A DNA stretch of 64,000 bases from Rhodobacterales bacterium RIFCSPHIGHO2_02_FULL_62_130. Lineage in GTDB: Bacteria; Pseudomonadota; Alphaproteobacteria; Rhodobacterales; Rhodobacteraceae. This document shows positions 36,679 to 45,238 of this stretch, one piece after another. Each line of letters starts with the position of its first letter. The first letter of the stretch is position 1. The translations under genes were made by a program, and so were the position numbers. The notes under the pieces are model-generated. The model was not told where the DNA came from, did no database searches, and worked only from the letters and a program-made list of their open reading frames with translations. The DNA is taken from NCBI GenBank assembly GCA_001828855.1, contig MHZT01000035.1, positions 62,001 to 126,000 on the forward strand, read 5' to 3'.

Positions 36679-38118
36679 ATGAGCCTTGCCTCTGACATCT
36701 CTGCGCCTGCCGCGCTGTCGCCCCTGTTGGCGTCAGGGCCGGCTGCAGCGCCAGTGCAGGTCGTCAACGGGGCCGGTTTTGCCGAAGCCTTGACGCAGGC
36801 GCAGACCGGTGTTGCCCCCGAGGTGGTCTTGCCCGAGGCCATGCCTGCCTTGCCCGAAACGCCCGCCGATTTGCTGCAAGCGATTGGCGCGGATGCGGTG
36901 GTGTCGCACCGCCAGAGCTTCGTTCCCGTGCATGGCATGGTCGAATTTCCTGCCACCGCCAATATCGACGCCCACCCTTTGCAGGCAGCGCCCGCTTTGA
37001 CCGGCATTGCTGCGGCGCCGGAATCCGTTGAGGCTGAAGCGCAAGCCGGGGCCGCCGCGCCTGCGGCCTTGTCCAAGCTGGCCGCTCTCAAGTCTGCCGC
37101 AGCAAAACCGGCTGTGGCGCGGGCCGAAGCCGATGTGGCCGAAGACATGGCTGTGGAAATCCTGCCGCTGCCGACGGTCGCGGGTGTTGGTCCCGCCGCC
37201 GTCACGCAGCCCGTGCCGGATGCCCTGCCTGTCGCCCAAACTGACTGCCCGTCGCCCGTTGGTGTCAAGGCTATGCCTCGCGAAGCTGTTGCAGAACAAG
37301 AGATTGCATCATCGGCCAGTCCTGATGCCGCCTTGCCCCCATTTGATGCGGCGTTGATGGGGCCTGCTCCTGAACCTCTGGCCCAGCCTGCGGGCGATCT
37401 GCGTATCGCGCTGTCTGCCTTGCGCCGCTTGGACGATATGGATCATGGCGCCGAAGCTGCGGCGCAGCCGGTGCCTGATGCGCCCGTCACAGGGATCGCG
37501 CCGCAGGATGAGGCCGCCGCAATTGCCGATCTGGCACCAGAGAGGACAGACCCCGCGCCCGATCCGCTTCATGCCGAGATCGGTGGTGCTTTGAGCGAAG
37601 CCGCATCTTCTGCCCCGCAAAGCCAACCCGCCGCCCCCGTCATCACGCCGCAACTTGCGCCGATGGCCGAGACTTCGGCCGCGCTGCCACCCTCTCCGGT
37701 GCGTCCCGCGCTGCGGATGGATCAGCCCGACTGGCCGGAAAAGCTGGCGGTCCGGCTGGCAGGGGCGTTTGACGCCAACGAGGCCAATATCGAAATGCAG
37801 CTTTCGCCTGAACATCTGGGGCCGCTGCATATCCGGCTGGAGATGAAATCCGGTGTCGCACAGGTGTTCGTCACCACCGCCACCCCGCAGGCCGCCGAGG
37901 CCTTTGCCCGTGCCGAGACGCAGCTTTCCGGCCTGTTGGCCGCCGCCGATGTCACGCTGACAGGGCAGGAAACCGCGCAGGGCGGCTTTGCCGATCAGGG
38001 CGGACAGGGCGGCTATCACGGTGCGCGCACGCATCCCGTCCCCCGCTTTCACCCCGATACGACCCGCACCGCCGCCCCCGAGGCCAGCGCGCAGCGGCTT
38101 TTGAACCTGATTGCCTAA
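36679..38118 (+). CDS. fliK: flagellar hook-length control protein FliK
   Basis: A 479-residue exported ruler protein. Residues 1-350 are Ala/Pro-rich and of low conservation, as usual for the ruler part. The C-terminal Flg_hook domain (about 360-440) has the core LSPEHLGPLHIRLEM and the following hydrophobic strand VAQVFVTTATPQA. That domain switches the export gate from hook to filament substrates. First gene after a sigma-54 promoter. Confidence 0.9.
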   Translation: MSLASDISAPAALSPLLASGPAAAPVQVVNGAGFAEALTQAQTGVAPEVVLPEAMPALPETPADLLQAIGADAVVSHRQSFVPVHGMVEFPATANIDAHPLQAAPALTGIAAAPESVEAEAQAGAAAPAALSKLAALKSAAAKPAVARAEADVAEDMAVEILPLPTVAGVGPAAVTQPVPDALPVAQTDCPSPVGVKAMPREAVAEQEIASSASPDAALPPFDAALMGPAPEPLAQPAGDLRIALSALRRLDDMDHGAEAAAQPVPDAPVTGIAPQDEAAAIADLAPERTDPAPDPLHAEIGGALSEAASSAPQSQPAAPVITPQLAPMAETSAALPPSPVRPALRMDQPDWPEKLAVRLAGAFDANEANIEMQLSPEHLGPLHIRLEMKSGVAQVFVTTATPQAAEAFARAETQLSGLLAAADVTLTGQETAQGGFADQGGQGGYHGARTHPVPRFHPDTTRTAAPEASAQRLLNLIA

Positions 38119-38128
38119 GGAGTTGCCC

Positions 38129-38734
38129 ATGGCCCCCGTTTCCAAAGACACATCCGAGGATGCCCCCGTGAAAAAGCGCGGTCTGATGGGCAAGCTGTTG
38201 CGCGGCGTGGTTTATCTGCTGGGCGCGGGCGCGTTGGCGGCGGCAGGCTTTGCGGCAGGTTTTGTGTATTTCGCCAATCCGCTGTCGCCGGAAAAGGGCG
38301 TTCTCAGCCTGATCGAAGAGGCCGCCCCCGCCACCGAGGCCCCCACAGATGAACACGCGACCGAAGATCCCGAAGCCCCGCACAAGGTGCCGAAAGAGAC
38401 GCCCGAGGAAGACCAGTTCGTGACATCCTATTACACGTTCGAAGATCCGATGACGTCGAATCTGGCGGGCGGCAAGGGCATCGTGCAGCTAAGTGTCAGC
38501 CTTTCGACCCAGTATGACGCCAAGGTGTTCGAGCATGTCGAGGCCAACAAGGTGGCGCTGAAGTCGGATATGCTCTCGGTGGCATCGACCTTTGGCCAAG
38601 CCGATCTTGCCAGTCAGGAAGGCCGCCAAAAGCTGGCGGATGCGCTGAAAGACGCGATCAATGCGCGGCTGGAGCAGATCGAAGGCTTTGGCGGCATCGA
38701 CGCCGTGTTTTTCCCCAGTTTCATCCTGCAATAG
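38129..38734 (+). CDS. fliL: flagellar basal body protein FliL
   Basis: A 201-residue inner-membrane protein with one transmembrane helix at about residues 25-48, an acidic linker (55-95) and a periplasmic stomatin-like domain. It surrounds the stator units. The ATG at 38129 is preceded by TAAGGAG, which overlaps the fliK stop. In R. sphaeroides FliL is essential for swimming with this flagellum and binds MotF and FlgT. Confidence 0.9.
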   Translation: MAPVSKDTSEDAPVKKRGLMGKLLRGVVYLLGAGALAAAGFAAGFVYFANPLSPEKGVLSLIEEAAPATEAPTDEHATEDPEAPHKVPKETPEEDQFVTSYYTFEDPMTSNLAGGKGIVQLSVSLSTQYDAKVFEHVEANKVALKSDMLSVASTFGQADLASQEGRQKLADALKDAINARLEQIEGFGGIDAVFFPSFILQ

Positions 38735-38752
38735 ATCGGTTCAGGGCATATC

Positions 38753-39727
38753 ATGGCCGCTTCCCCCCGCAAACTATCCGCCAAAGAGGTTCAGGCCCTT
38801 GTGGGCGGCCTTATGGACATGGACGGCGGCACCACGCGCGTCGGCGAAAATGGCCAAGAGGTGCGATCCTACACCTTTGGCAGCAACGATCTGTCGCTTT
38901 TGGGCGATTACTATGCGCTGCGGATGATCAACGAACGGTTTTGCCGCATCGCGCGGTCGGTGTTCCTGCCGATGCTGCGGTTTCAGCCGCGCATCTCGGC
39001 CTTTCCGCCGGAAATCCGCAGCTTTGAGGATTATCGCAACAGTCAGGACAACTTTGTCAGCCTGACCATCAGCCGGATTGACGAGTTGCGTGGATCGCAG
39101 CTTTTGGTGCTGTCGCCTGCCTTCATCTCGCTGCTGACGGATGCCTATTATGGCGGGTCAATCCGGCCCATCCGCCAGACCCGCAACGAGTTTACCGCGA
39201 CCGAACATCGGGTGATCGAGATCGTGTCGAACCAGCTTAATCAGGCGCTGCAACTGGCGTGGCGCGATCTGATGCGGCTGTCGTTCAACACCACCAGCCG
39301 CGAAGAGAACATGCAGTTCGCGGCCTTTGTCGAGGGCGAGGATATGGTGGTGAACTGTTCCTTCATGGTGCAACTGCCCGATCAGGAACCCGCAACCTTT
39401 GACATCATCTACCCGCTGCAAACCCTGCGCCCGATCTCCAGCCAGTTGCGGTCACGGATGCAGTCGGATTCGGTGGAAGACGACCGCACATGGCGCGACC
39501 GGCTGGAGCGCGCGATCCTGTCGATCCCGCTGCAACTGACCGCGCGTCTGGCCGAACCCGAACTGCCGCTGCGGATGCTGTTGGGGTTGCAAGAGGGCGA
39601 TGTGATTCCTGTCAGCCTGACCGAAAGCGTCGATGTGCTGATCGAAGGCCAGCATCTGTTCACCGCCACTCCGGGCAATCAGGCGGGGCAGTCGGCCCTG
39701 AGCATCCTGAATAGAACCGTCGAATAA
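38753..39727 (+). CDS. fliM: flagellar motor switch protein FliM
   Basis: A 324-residue switch protein that receives CheY-P. The middle CheC-like domain includes GSIRPIRQTRNEFTATEHRV (the GGxG-type loop region near 145-165), and the C-terminal SpoA domain holds LGLQEGDVIPV. The extreme N-terminus (SPRKLSAKEVQALV) replaces the classical EIDALL CheY-binding peptide in a divergent form. Confidence 0.95.
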   Translation: MAASPRKLSAKEVQALVGGLMDMDGGTTRVGENGQEVRSYTFGSNDLSLLGDYYALRMINERFCRIARSVFLPMLRFQPRISAFPPEIRSFEDYRNSQDNFVSLTISRIDELRGSQLLVLSPAFISLLTDAYYGGSIRPIRQTRNEFTATEHRVIEIVSNQLNQALQLAWRDLMRLSFNTTSREENMQFAAFVEGEDMVVNCSFMVQLPDQEPATFDIIYPLQTLRPISSQLRSRMQSDSVEDDRTWRDRLERAILSIPLQLTARLAEPELPLRMLLGLQEGDVIPVSLTESVDVLIEGQHLFTATPGNQAGQSALSILNRTVE

Positions 39728-39752
39728 CCCATTATCTCCAAAGGAAATCCCC

Positions 39753-40049
39753 ATGAGCACCCCCACAATTTCCCCCGCTGACCGTGCCGCCCCCGAAGGC
39801 CTGCGCCTGCTGGAAAACATCGGTGTCAAGCTGACCGTCGAGGTGGGCCGCGCCGAGCTGACCATCCGCGACCTTTTGCGCCTGTCCGAAGGATCGGTGA
39901 TCGAGCTGGACCGTCTGGCCGGTGATCCCTTGGATGTGCTGGTGAACGGCACCGCGATTGCCAAGGGCGAGGTGGTGATGGTGGGCGAACGTTTCGGCAT
40001 CCGTTTCGGTCAGATCATCGACCCGGAAAAACGCGCCGAGACGATTTGA
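39753..40049 (+). CDS. fliN: flagellar motor switch protein FliN
   Basis: A 98-residue SpoA-domain protein of the C ring. The conserved core LTVEVGRAELTIRDLLRLSE and the end GERFGIRFGQII are intact. AAAGGA lies before the ATG. Last gene of the fliK operon as read here; another sigma-54 site follows 18 bases later. Confidence 0.95.
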   Translation: MSTPTISPADRAAPEGLRLLENIGVKLTVEVGRAELTIRDLLRLSEGSVIELDRLAGDPLDVLVNGTAIAKGEVVMVGERFGIRFGQIIDPEKRAETI

Positions 40050-40067
40050 CACCGCCCCGCGCGCGGT

Positions 40068-40083
40068 TGGCACGATAGCTGCA
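40068..40083 (+). promoter_or_regulatory. sigma-54 promoter of fliOPQR-flhB
   Basis: TGGCACG-N4-CTGCA with exact -24/-12 spacing, 33 bases before fliO. The -24 element is a perfect match. Confidence 0.8.
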
Positions 40084-40115
40084 AGCAACCGGTGTATTGC
40101 ACCGGAGGCTTGCGG

Positions 40116-40391
40116 ATGGACATCTTTGACATCAACCAGATTTTGACTGTGGCCCTGTTTTTGGGTGCCTTGGGTCTGGCTTGGCTTTTCGTGATGAAGA
40201 ACCGTGGCGTGATCCGCCCGCGTCTGGCCCAAGGGCGCAGGATGCAGATGACCGAGGCCACCGCCCTTGGCCCGAACCAGCGCGCGATGATCCTGCAAGT
40301 CGATCAGCGCGAGTTTCTTGTGGTGGCGCTGAAGGGGGCTGCGCCTGCGATCACCGAACTGGGTGCCGTTGTGGCTGAGGTGTCGGCATGA
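40116..40391 (+). CDS. fliO: flagellar export assembly protein FliO
   Basis: A 91-residue inner-membrane protein with one transmembrane helix at about residues 8-27 and a short cytoplasmic tail with the ALGPNQRAMILQVD strand pattern typical of FliO. It helps FliP form its ring. ATG at 40116 with GGAGG upstream; it overlaps fliP by 4 bases. Confidence 0.88.
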   Translation: MDIFDINQILTVALFLGALGLAWLFVMKNRGVIRPRLAQGRRMQMTEATALGPNQRAMILQVDQREFLVVALKGAAPAITELGAVVAEVSA

Positions 40392-41128
40392 ACCGCGCCT
40401 TCGCCCTTGCCGCCGCCCTGAGCCTGATCGCCGCGCCTGCGCTGGCCCAAGGGCTGCCTGCGCTGACCATGACTGACAATCCGGCTGGCGGCACGTCCTA
40501 TTCGCTGTCGTTGCAGATCATCGTGCTGATGACGGCGCTGGCGGTTCTGCCGTCGATCGTGCTGGGCATGACCGCCTTTACCCGCATCATCATCGTGCTG
40601 TCGATCCTGCGTCAGGCGCTTGGCACGCAGCAAACCCCGCCCAATCAGGTGCTGATCGCGCTGGCGCTGTTTCTGACGTTTTTCGTGATGCAGCCGCAAC
40701 TGACCGATATCTACAATCTGGCGGTGTCGCCGGTGCTGGATGGCACCATGCCGATGGAGCAGGGTTTGCAGACCGGCATGCAGATTATCAAGGGATTTCT
40801 GGTGCATAACACGCGCGAGAATGATCTTTTGATGTTTGCCGATCTGGCGGGCGTTGGCCCCTTTGCCAGCCCCGACGATGTGCCGATGCCGGTGCTGCTG
40901 CCCGCCTATATGACGTCCGAGTTGAAAACCGCGTTCCAGATCGGGTTCCTTTTGTATCTTCCGTTTCTGGTGATCGACCTTGTGATTGCGTCGATCCTGA
41001 TGGCGCTGGGCATGATGATGCTGTCGCCGATGCTGGTGTCGCTGCCGGTCAAGCTGCTGCTGTTTGTTCTGGTCGATGGCTGGGCGCTGACGGTCAAGTC
41101 GCTGGCCACAACCTATATGGGGGGCTAG
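40388..41128 (+). CDS. fliP: flagellar export gate protein FliP
   Basis: A 246-residue export-gate subunit. It has a cleavable signal peptide (residues 1-20, ending APALA) and then four transmembrane helices. Family motifs include FTRIIIVLSILRQALGTQQTPPNQ (broken here at about 60-83) and LGMMMLSP. ATGA overlap with fliO. Confidence 0.96.
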   Translation: MNRAFALAAALSLIAAPALAQGLPALTMTDNPAGGTSYSLSLQIIVLMTALAVLPSIVLGMTAFTRIIIVLSILRQALGTQQTPPNQVLIALALFLTFFVMQPQLTDIYNLAVSPVLDGTMPMEQGLQTGMQIIKGFLVHNTRENDLLMFADLAGVGPFASPDDVPMPVLLPAYMTSELKTAFQIGFLLYLPFLVIDLVIASILMALGMMMLSPMLVSLPVKLLLFVLVDGWALTVKSLATTYMGG

Positions 41129-41132
41129 GGCG

Positions 41133-41399
41133 ATGGATTTCGATCTGAGCGTTGTCTATTTGCGCGAAGCCTACTGGAATATCCTGATCGTTGCGGGGCC
41201 GCTGCTGCTGGTCAGCCTGATCGTGGGTCTGCTGGTGGGGATGTTTCAGGCGGCCACCTCGATCAACGATGCCTCTATCGGCTTTGTGCCGAAACTGCTG
41301 ATCGCCTTGGCGACGCTGTGGCTGGTGTCGGGCTTTATGCTGGTCAAGCTGTCGGACTATTTCCACGCGATTTTCGACACTATCGCGGCCATTCACTAG
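41133..41399 (+). CDS. fliQ: flagellar export gate protein FliQ
   Basis: An 88-residue protein with two transmembrane helices. The pattern GPLLLVSLIVGLLVGMFQAATSIND across residues 24-48 is the FliQ signature. It is 4 bases after fliP. Confidence 0.95.
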   Translation: MDFDLSVVYLREAYWNILIVAGPLLLVSLIVGLLVGMFQAATSINDASIGFVPKLLIALATLWLVSGFMLVKLSDYFHAIFDTIAAIH

Positions 41400-41408
41400 G
41401 GCAGGATC

Positions 41409-42227
41409 ATGGAGTCGCTGGATCTGGGAAGCATACTGCCGGGGACCGGCTTTGCGGGCATTGTCGACGCGCTGGCGCGGATGATCTTTGCCATGCTGCG
41501 GATCTCGGCGTTTCTGGTGGTCTCGCCTCTGTTTGGCACGCGGTTTGTGCCGGTGGTGGTGCGGATTGTGGCCTCGGTCGTGCTGGCGCTGCCGGTGGCG
41601 ACGCTGCCGGGGTTGCCGGACGGGCAAACCCTTGCCAGCCTTTCGGCGCTGCCGATGATTGCGGGCGAATTGGCGGTGGGGATCGTGGCGGGGCTGGTGC
41701 TGACTATCCTGTTCGGGGCGGCCTCGGTCGCGGGGGACAGGATTGCATCAACCGCAGGGCTTGGCTTTGCTGCGCAGTTTGACCCCACGGCCAGCGGGCA
41801 AACCCCTGTTGTGTCACAGATTTTCGGATTTTTCCTGCTGATGGTATTTCTGGCCCATGATGGGCATCTGGTGGCGATCCGTATCGTGCTGGACAGCTAT
41901 ACCATCGCCCCCGTGGGCCAGTTGCCCGACCCCGCCGCCCTGATCGCTGCCGGAGTTCTGGCGGGGGGTGAGATGTTTGCGCTGTCGCTGTCGATCATGC
42001 TGCCGGTGGTGGCGGTGCTGTTGCTGGTCAACCTTGCCATCGGGGTCATCACCCGCTCTGCGCCGCAGTTGAACCTGTTTTCCTTTGGCTTTCCGATCAC
42101 CATGACGGTGACGATCATTCTGCTTTATATCACCGCGCCGCTGACAGGATCGGTGCTGGGGCGGGTGGCGCAGGTCGGGCTGGATGCCGTGGCGGCCGTG
42201 TTCACGGGGGGGCTGGCCAATGGCTGA
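41409..42227 (+). CDS. fliR: flagellar export gate protein FliR
   Basis: A 272-residue integral membrane protein with about six helices, the third component of the FliPQR gate. LVVSPLFGTRFVP near the N-terminus and AGDRIASTAGLGFAAQFDP in the middle are conserved. It overlaps the flhB start by 8 bases. Confidence 0.94.
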   Translation: MESLDLGSILPGTGFAGIVDALARMIFAMLRISAFLVVSPLFGTRFVPVVVRIVASVVLALPVATLPGLPDGQTLASLSALPMIAGELAVGIVAGLVLTILFGAASVAGDRIASTAGLGFAAQFDPTASGQTPVVSQIFGFFLLMVFLAHDGHLVAIRIVLDSYTIAPVGQLPDPAALIAAGVLAGGEMFALSLSIMLPVVAVLLLVNLAIGVITRSAPQLNLFSFGFPITMTVTIILLYITAPLTGSVLGRVAQVGLDAVAAVFTGGLANG

Positions 42228-43362
42228 GGACGAGGGCAGCGCCGAAAAGACAGAAGCCGCCAGTGCCAAGAAAAAGCAGGACGCGCGCGAACAGGGGCGG
42301 GTTGTCACCAGTAAAGAGATGTTCGTTTTCGGCTCGATGGTGATCCTGCTGGCCGGGCTGACCCTGTTGCCCGATCAGGTGCCGGGGATGATCCGCGACT
42401 GGTCGGACGGCTTGCGTTTGCCGGACAAGGACGGCCTTGAAAGCCTGATGGTGTCCCGGTCCGAAGGCATGTTGTGGACGATTGCGGTCACGCTGATGCT
42501 GGTGGGGGCGCCGCTGATCGTGGTGGTCTTGCTGTTGCAGGGTGCGATGGGAGGCATCAACTTTGCCCCGCAGGCACTGGAGCCGAAGTTCAGCAAGCTG
42601 GACCCGATGGCGGGCCTTGGGCGGATGGTGTCGAAACAGGCGCTGATCGAGTTGGGTAAGGCCATTCTCAAGATCGCAGCCCTTGGCGCTGTGACCTATA
42701 GCGTCACGATGGGCCAGATGGGCGCAATGATGGGTCTGGGTGATGTGGCCCCCGCGCAGGTTTCGGGCATGCTGCTGGATACGGTGCGCGGTCTGGTGTT
42801 TGCGCTGGTGCTGGTGCTGGCGGTGATCGGTGCGCTGGATCTGGGCTGGCAGATGTATAGCCTGAACACTTCGCTGATGATGACCAAGCAGGAAACCAAA
42901 GAGGAATCCAAGGAATCCAACGGCTCGCCCGAGGTCAAGGGCCGGATGCGGCGGATGCAGATGGAGGCGTCGCGCAAGGGCGCACAGCAGCGCGCGGCGC
43001 TGGACGATGTTCCGATGGCCACCGCCGTCATCACCAACCCGACCCATTTCGCCGTGGCGCTGAAATTCGTGCCGGGGGAAGACGACGCGCCGGTCATTCT
43101 GGCGCAGGGCAAGGGGCCGATGGCGGCGCAGATCATCGCGCGCGCCCGCAAGGCGCAGGTCGAGGTGATGGGCATCCCGCTGCTGGCGCGGGCGTTGTTT
43201 TACACCGGCGATATCGGCCAGCCGATCAACGAAAAGCTGTATGTCGCGGTGGCGGCGATCCTGGCCCATGTCTACCGGCTGGAACGCGGCGAGGCGTCCG
43301 ATCTGCCCGATGTCGATCTGCCGAAAGACATGCGTTTCACCCCCGAAGGCCGCCCGATGTAG
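42220..43362 (+). CDS. flhB: flagellar export switch protein FlhB
   Basis: A 380-residue protein. Four transmembrane helices span residues about 35-210, and the cytoplasmic domain contains the self-cleaving NPTH motif at residues 273-276. Cleavage there allows the hook-to-filament switch together with FliK. The start at 42220 (MAEDEGSAEKTE) lies within the end of fliR. Confidence 0.96.
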   Translation: MAEDEGSAEKTEAASAKKKQDAREQGRVVTSKEMFVFGSMVILLAGLTLLPDQVPGMIRDWSDGLRLPDKDGLESLMVSRSEGMLWTIAVTLMLVGAPLIVVVLLLQGAMGGINFAPQALEPKFSKLDPMAGLGRMVSKQALIELGKAILKIAALGAVTYSVTMGQMGAMMGLGDVAPAQVSGMLLDTVRGLVFALVLVLAVIGALDLGWQMYSLNTSLMMTKQETKEESKESNGSPEVKGRMRRMQMEASRKGAQQRAALDDVPMATAVITNPTHFAVALKFVPGEDDAPVILAQGKGPMAAQIIARARKAQVEVMGIPLLARALFYTGDIGQPINEKLYVAVAAILAHVYRLERGEASDLPDVDLPKDMRFTPEGRPM

Positions 43363-43368
43363 CGCAAC

Positions 43369-43384
43369 TGGCACGCGGCTTGCA
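43369..43384 (+). promoter_or_regulatory. sigma-54 promoter of the motF-region operon
   Basis: TGGCACG-N4-TTGCA, a perfect match, 37 bases before the 69-residue gene. It separates the three following genes from fliO-flhB and puts them under flagellar sigma-54 control. Confidence 0.85.
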
Positions 43385-43420
43385 GATCAGGGGGGAAGCC
43401 CATTGCAAGAAGGATCGGCC

Positions 43421-43630
43421 ATGTCGGTAGAGACGTTCAAGATGTGCCGCCGCTGTCAGCGGATTCAGCAGGCCGCCTTGCTGATCGTGGCGCTGTGGTT
43501 GGCGCATGGCGCATCAGGTGTGGTGGATAACACGCTGCTACGGGTGACGTTGCAGGCCTGCGCCTTGGCGACGCTGGCCGCCGCGATGCGGTTCCGGATT
43601 GCCGCCTTTGTTCATCAATTCAAGAGGTAA
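43421..43630 (+). CDS. small membrane protein with CxxC motif
   Basis: A 69-residue protein. An N-terminal CRRCQ motif (Cys9 and Cys12) is followed by two hydrophobic segments at about 17-35 and 42-58. AGAAGGA lies 8 bases before the ATG and a perfect sigma-54 promoter lies just upstream. Its stop overlaps the ribosome-binding site of the next gene. I do not recognise the family. Position in a flagellar sigma-54 operon suggests a motor or assembly role; the two Cys might bind metal or form a disulfide. Confidence 0.7.
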   Translation: MSVETFKMCRRCQRIQQAALLIVALWLAHGASGVVDNTLLRVTLQACALATLAAAMRFRIAAFVHQFKR

Positions 43631-43632
43631 TC

Positions 43633-44442
43633 ATGGCCCGCGCCGCCAAATCCGCCAAAGCTGCCCCGCCTGTCGAGGATGCAGAAATCCTGCCGCCTCT
43701 GGCAGAACCCGAACCCCCGAAATCCGCCGATGACCGTGCCGAGGATGCGATAGCGCGTGCGCTTGCTGCAGCCGAGGCAGCCCTTGATGCCACCGAAGAG
43801 GCGACGCGTCTTGCCGATGGCACCCGCAAGGAGATGGCGGCACTGGCGCGCAAACAGGCGCGCGCGCAAACGCTGTCGTTGGTGGGGGCGGGGGTTGCGG
43901 TCTTTGCGGTTGTGGTGGGCGGGCTGGTGTTCCTGCGCTCTGTCAGTGACTTGCGCGCCACGGCAGCGACGCAGGCTGCGGCGAATGAGGTCATGGTCAA
44001 GAACCTGCTGGAATTCGGTCATGGCGTGGAAGAATTGCGCGCCGCAACCGAAGGCAGCGATGCGGCCTTGGCCGAGATGAAGGCGCAGATTGCGGCTGAT
44101 CTGGCCAAGCTGGCCGAAACGGCGGCCTCGGCCCAGCCGAATGTGGCAGAAGCTGTCAGCGCGGGTATGCAGACGGGGCTGGATGGTTTGAAAACCGATC
44201 TGCTGGCCGCCAATTCCGAGTTGGAACTGGCCCTGACGCAGACGCTGGCGCAGGGCGGGGCTGCCGTGCCGCCGGAACTTCTGCCGCTGATGACCGATAT
44301 CCGTGCGATGCTGGAGAAACTGGGCAAGGTTCCTGCTGCCGCTGCTTCCGCTGCTAAACCGGCGGACAAGCCCAAGGCGGGTGGCACTCCCCGCCCCAAG
44401 GCGAAACCCGTCGAAGAGCCGAACCCTTTCCACTTTCCTTGA
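43633..44442 (+). CDS. single-span membrane protein, candidate MotF
   Basis: A 269-residue protein. The cytoplasmic N-terminal 80 residues are Ala/Glu/Lys-rich; one transmembrane helix lies at about 82-102, then a long periplasmic coiled coil (105-225) and a Pro/Lys-rich tail. R. sphaeroides Fla1 needs MotF, a single-span membrane protein required for rotation, whose gene I recall lying between flhB and rpoN2. The topology and place here agree, so I suggest a MotF counterpart; direct similarity could not be checked. Second gene of the operon. Confidence 0.6.
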   Translation: MARAAKSAKAAPPVEDAEILPPLAEPEPPKSADDRAEDAIARALAAAEAALDATEEATRLADGTRKEMAALARKQARAQTLSLVGAGVAVFAVVVGGLVFLRSVSDLRATAATQAAANEVMVKNLLEFGHGVEELRAATEGSDAALAEMKAQIAADLAKLAETAASAQPNVAEAVSAGMQTGLDGLKTDLLAANSELELALTQTLAQGGAAVPPELLPLMTDIRAMLEKLGKVPAAAASAAKPADKPKAGGTPRPKAKPVEEPNPFHFP

Positions 44443-44458
44443 CTGACAGGAGGCCCCG

Positions 44459-45166
44459 ATGGCCCTGATTTCATCTGATCCGCTTTGCATCACCACCTTG
44501 CGCCTTGGCAAAGGCAAGATCTGGCCTGCGGGGCAGACTTTGGGCCTGCGGGTGGGCGATGTGCTGGCTGCGGTCGATGGCGTGCCGTTTCGCGGCAATG
44601 CGGCGGTGCTGCGGGGGATGATCGCGCAAGGGCGCGGGCCGCTGGCGCTGTCGTTCCTGCGGGGCGATAGCGGCTTTACCGTGCTGGCAAGCCGCGTCGA
44701 TTTCGGCATCTGGGAGCCTGCCACGCCCCCTGCGGTGGAAGGCACTTACCCGACCGAGGCGGGGCTGCTGACCAATTGGGAAATCTTGCGCGATGCCAAG
44801 GGCATGCATGATCTGTTCGCGCTGGCGCCTGCCTTGTCGGCGCTGGTGGTGCCGTTCTTGTGGATGATGCAAAAGCGGCTGTGGTTGCCATTGGCGGTGT
44901 TTGTTGCGGCGCTTGCGGTGGGGTTTGCCGTGCAGCCCTTGGCGGGGGCCGTGATCTATCTGGCGGTGGGGATCAACCTGCGCCAGCTTGCCCCGCATTA
45001 TCTGCGGGCCGAGCGGCGCGGGCGCGGGTTCCGCACGGTGGCGGTGGTGGCGGCGCGGTCGGAACGCGCGGCGATTACGGCCTATCGCGCCATGGACCCA
45101 AAGGCACGCTTCCTGTTTGCGCCCGAAAAACCACAACCCGAGTCAACACAGGTTCAAACCGCCTGA
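44459..45166 (+). CDS. PDZ-like membrane protein of the flagellar locus
   Basis: A 235-residue protein. Residues about 25-75 look like a PDZ fold (LGLRVGDVLAAVDGVPFRG), then hydrophobic segments lie at about 120-138 and 142-172, with a basic cytoplasmic-type tail. No protease domain is present. AGGAGG precedes the ATG, and a strong terminator follows. It is the last gene of the sigma-54 operon with the small CxxC protein and candidate MotF. Family not recognised. Confidence 0.7.
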   Translation: MALISSDPLCITTLRLGKGKIWPAGQTLGLRVGDVLAAVDGVPFRGNAAVLRGMIAQGRGPLALSFLRGDSGFTVLASRVDFGIWEPATPPAVEGTYPTEAGLLTNWEILRDAKGMHDLFALAPALSALVVPFLWMMQKRLWLPLAVFVAALAVGFAVQPLAGAVIYLAVGINLRQLAPHYLRAERRGRGFRTVAVVAARSERAAITAYRAMDPKARFLFAPEKPQPESTQVQTA

Positions 45167-45176
45167 GTGCAAATGC

Positions 45177-45209
45177 AAAACGGCCGCAGAGGTTTCTGCG
45201 GCCGTTTTT
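45177..45209. terminator. bidirectional rho-independent terminator
   Basis: CGGCCGCAGA / TCTGCGGCCG with a GGTT loop, flanked by AAAA on the left and TTTTT on the right. It serves the PDZ-like gene on the plus strand and rpoN on the minus strand. Confidence 0.92.
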
Positions 45210-45238
45210 CTATGAAAGCAGGTCAGGGCAGAGGCGGT

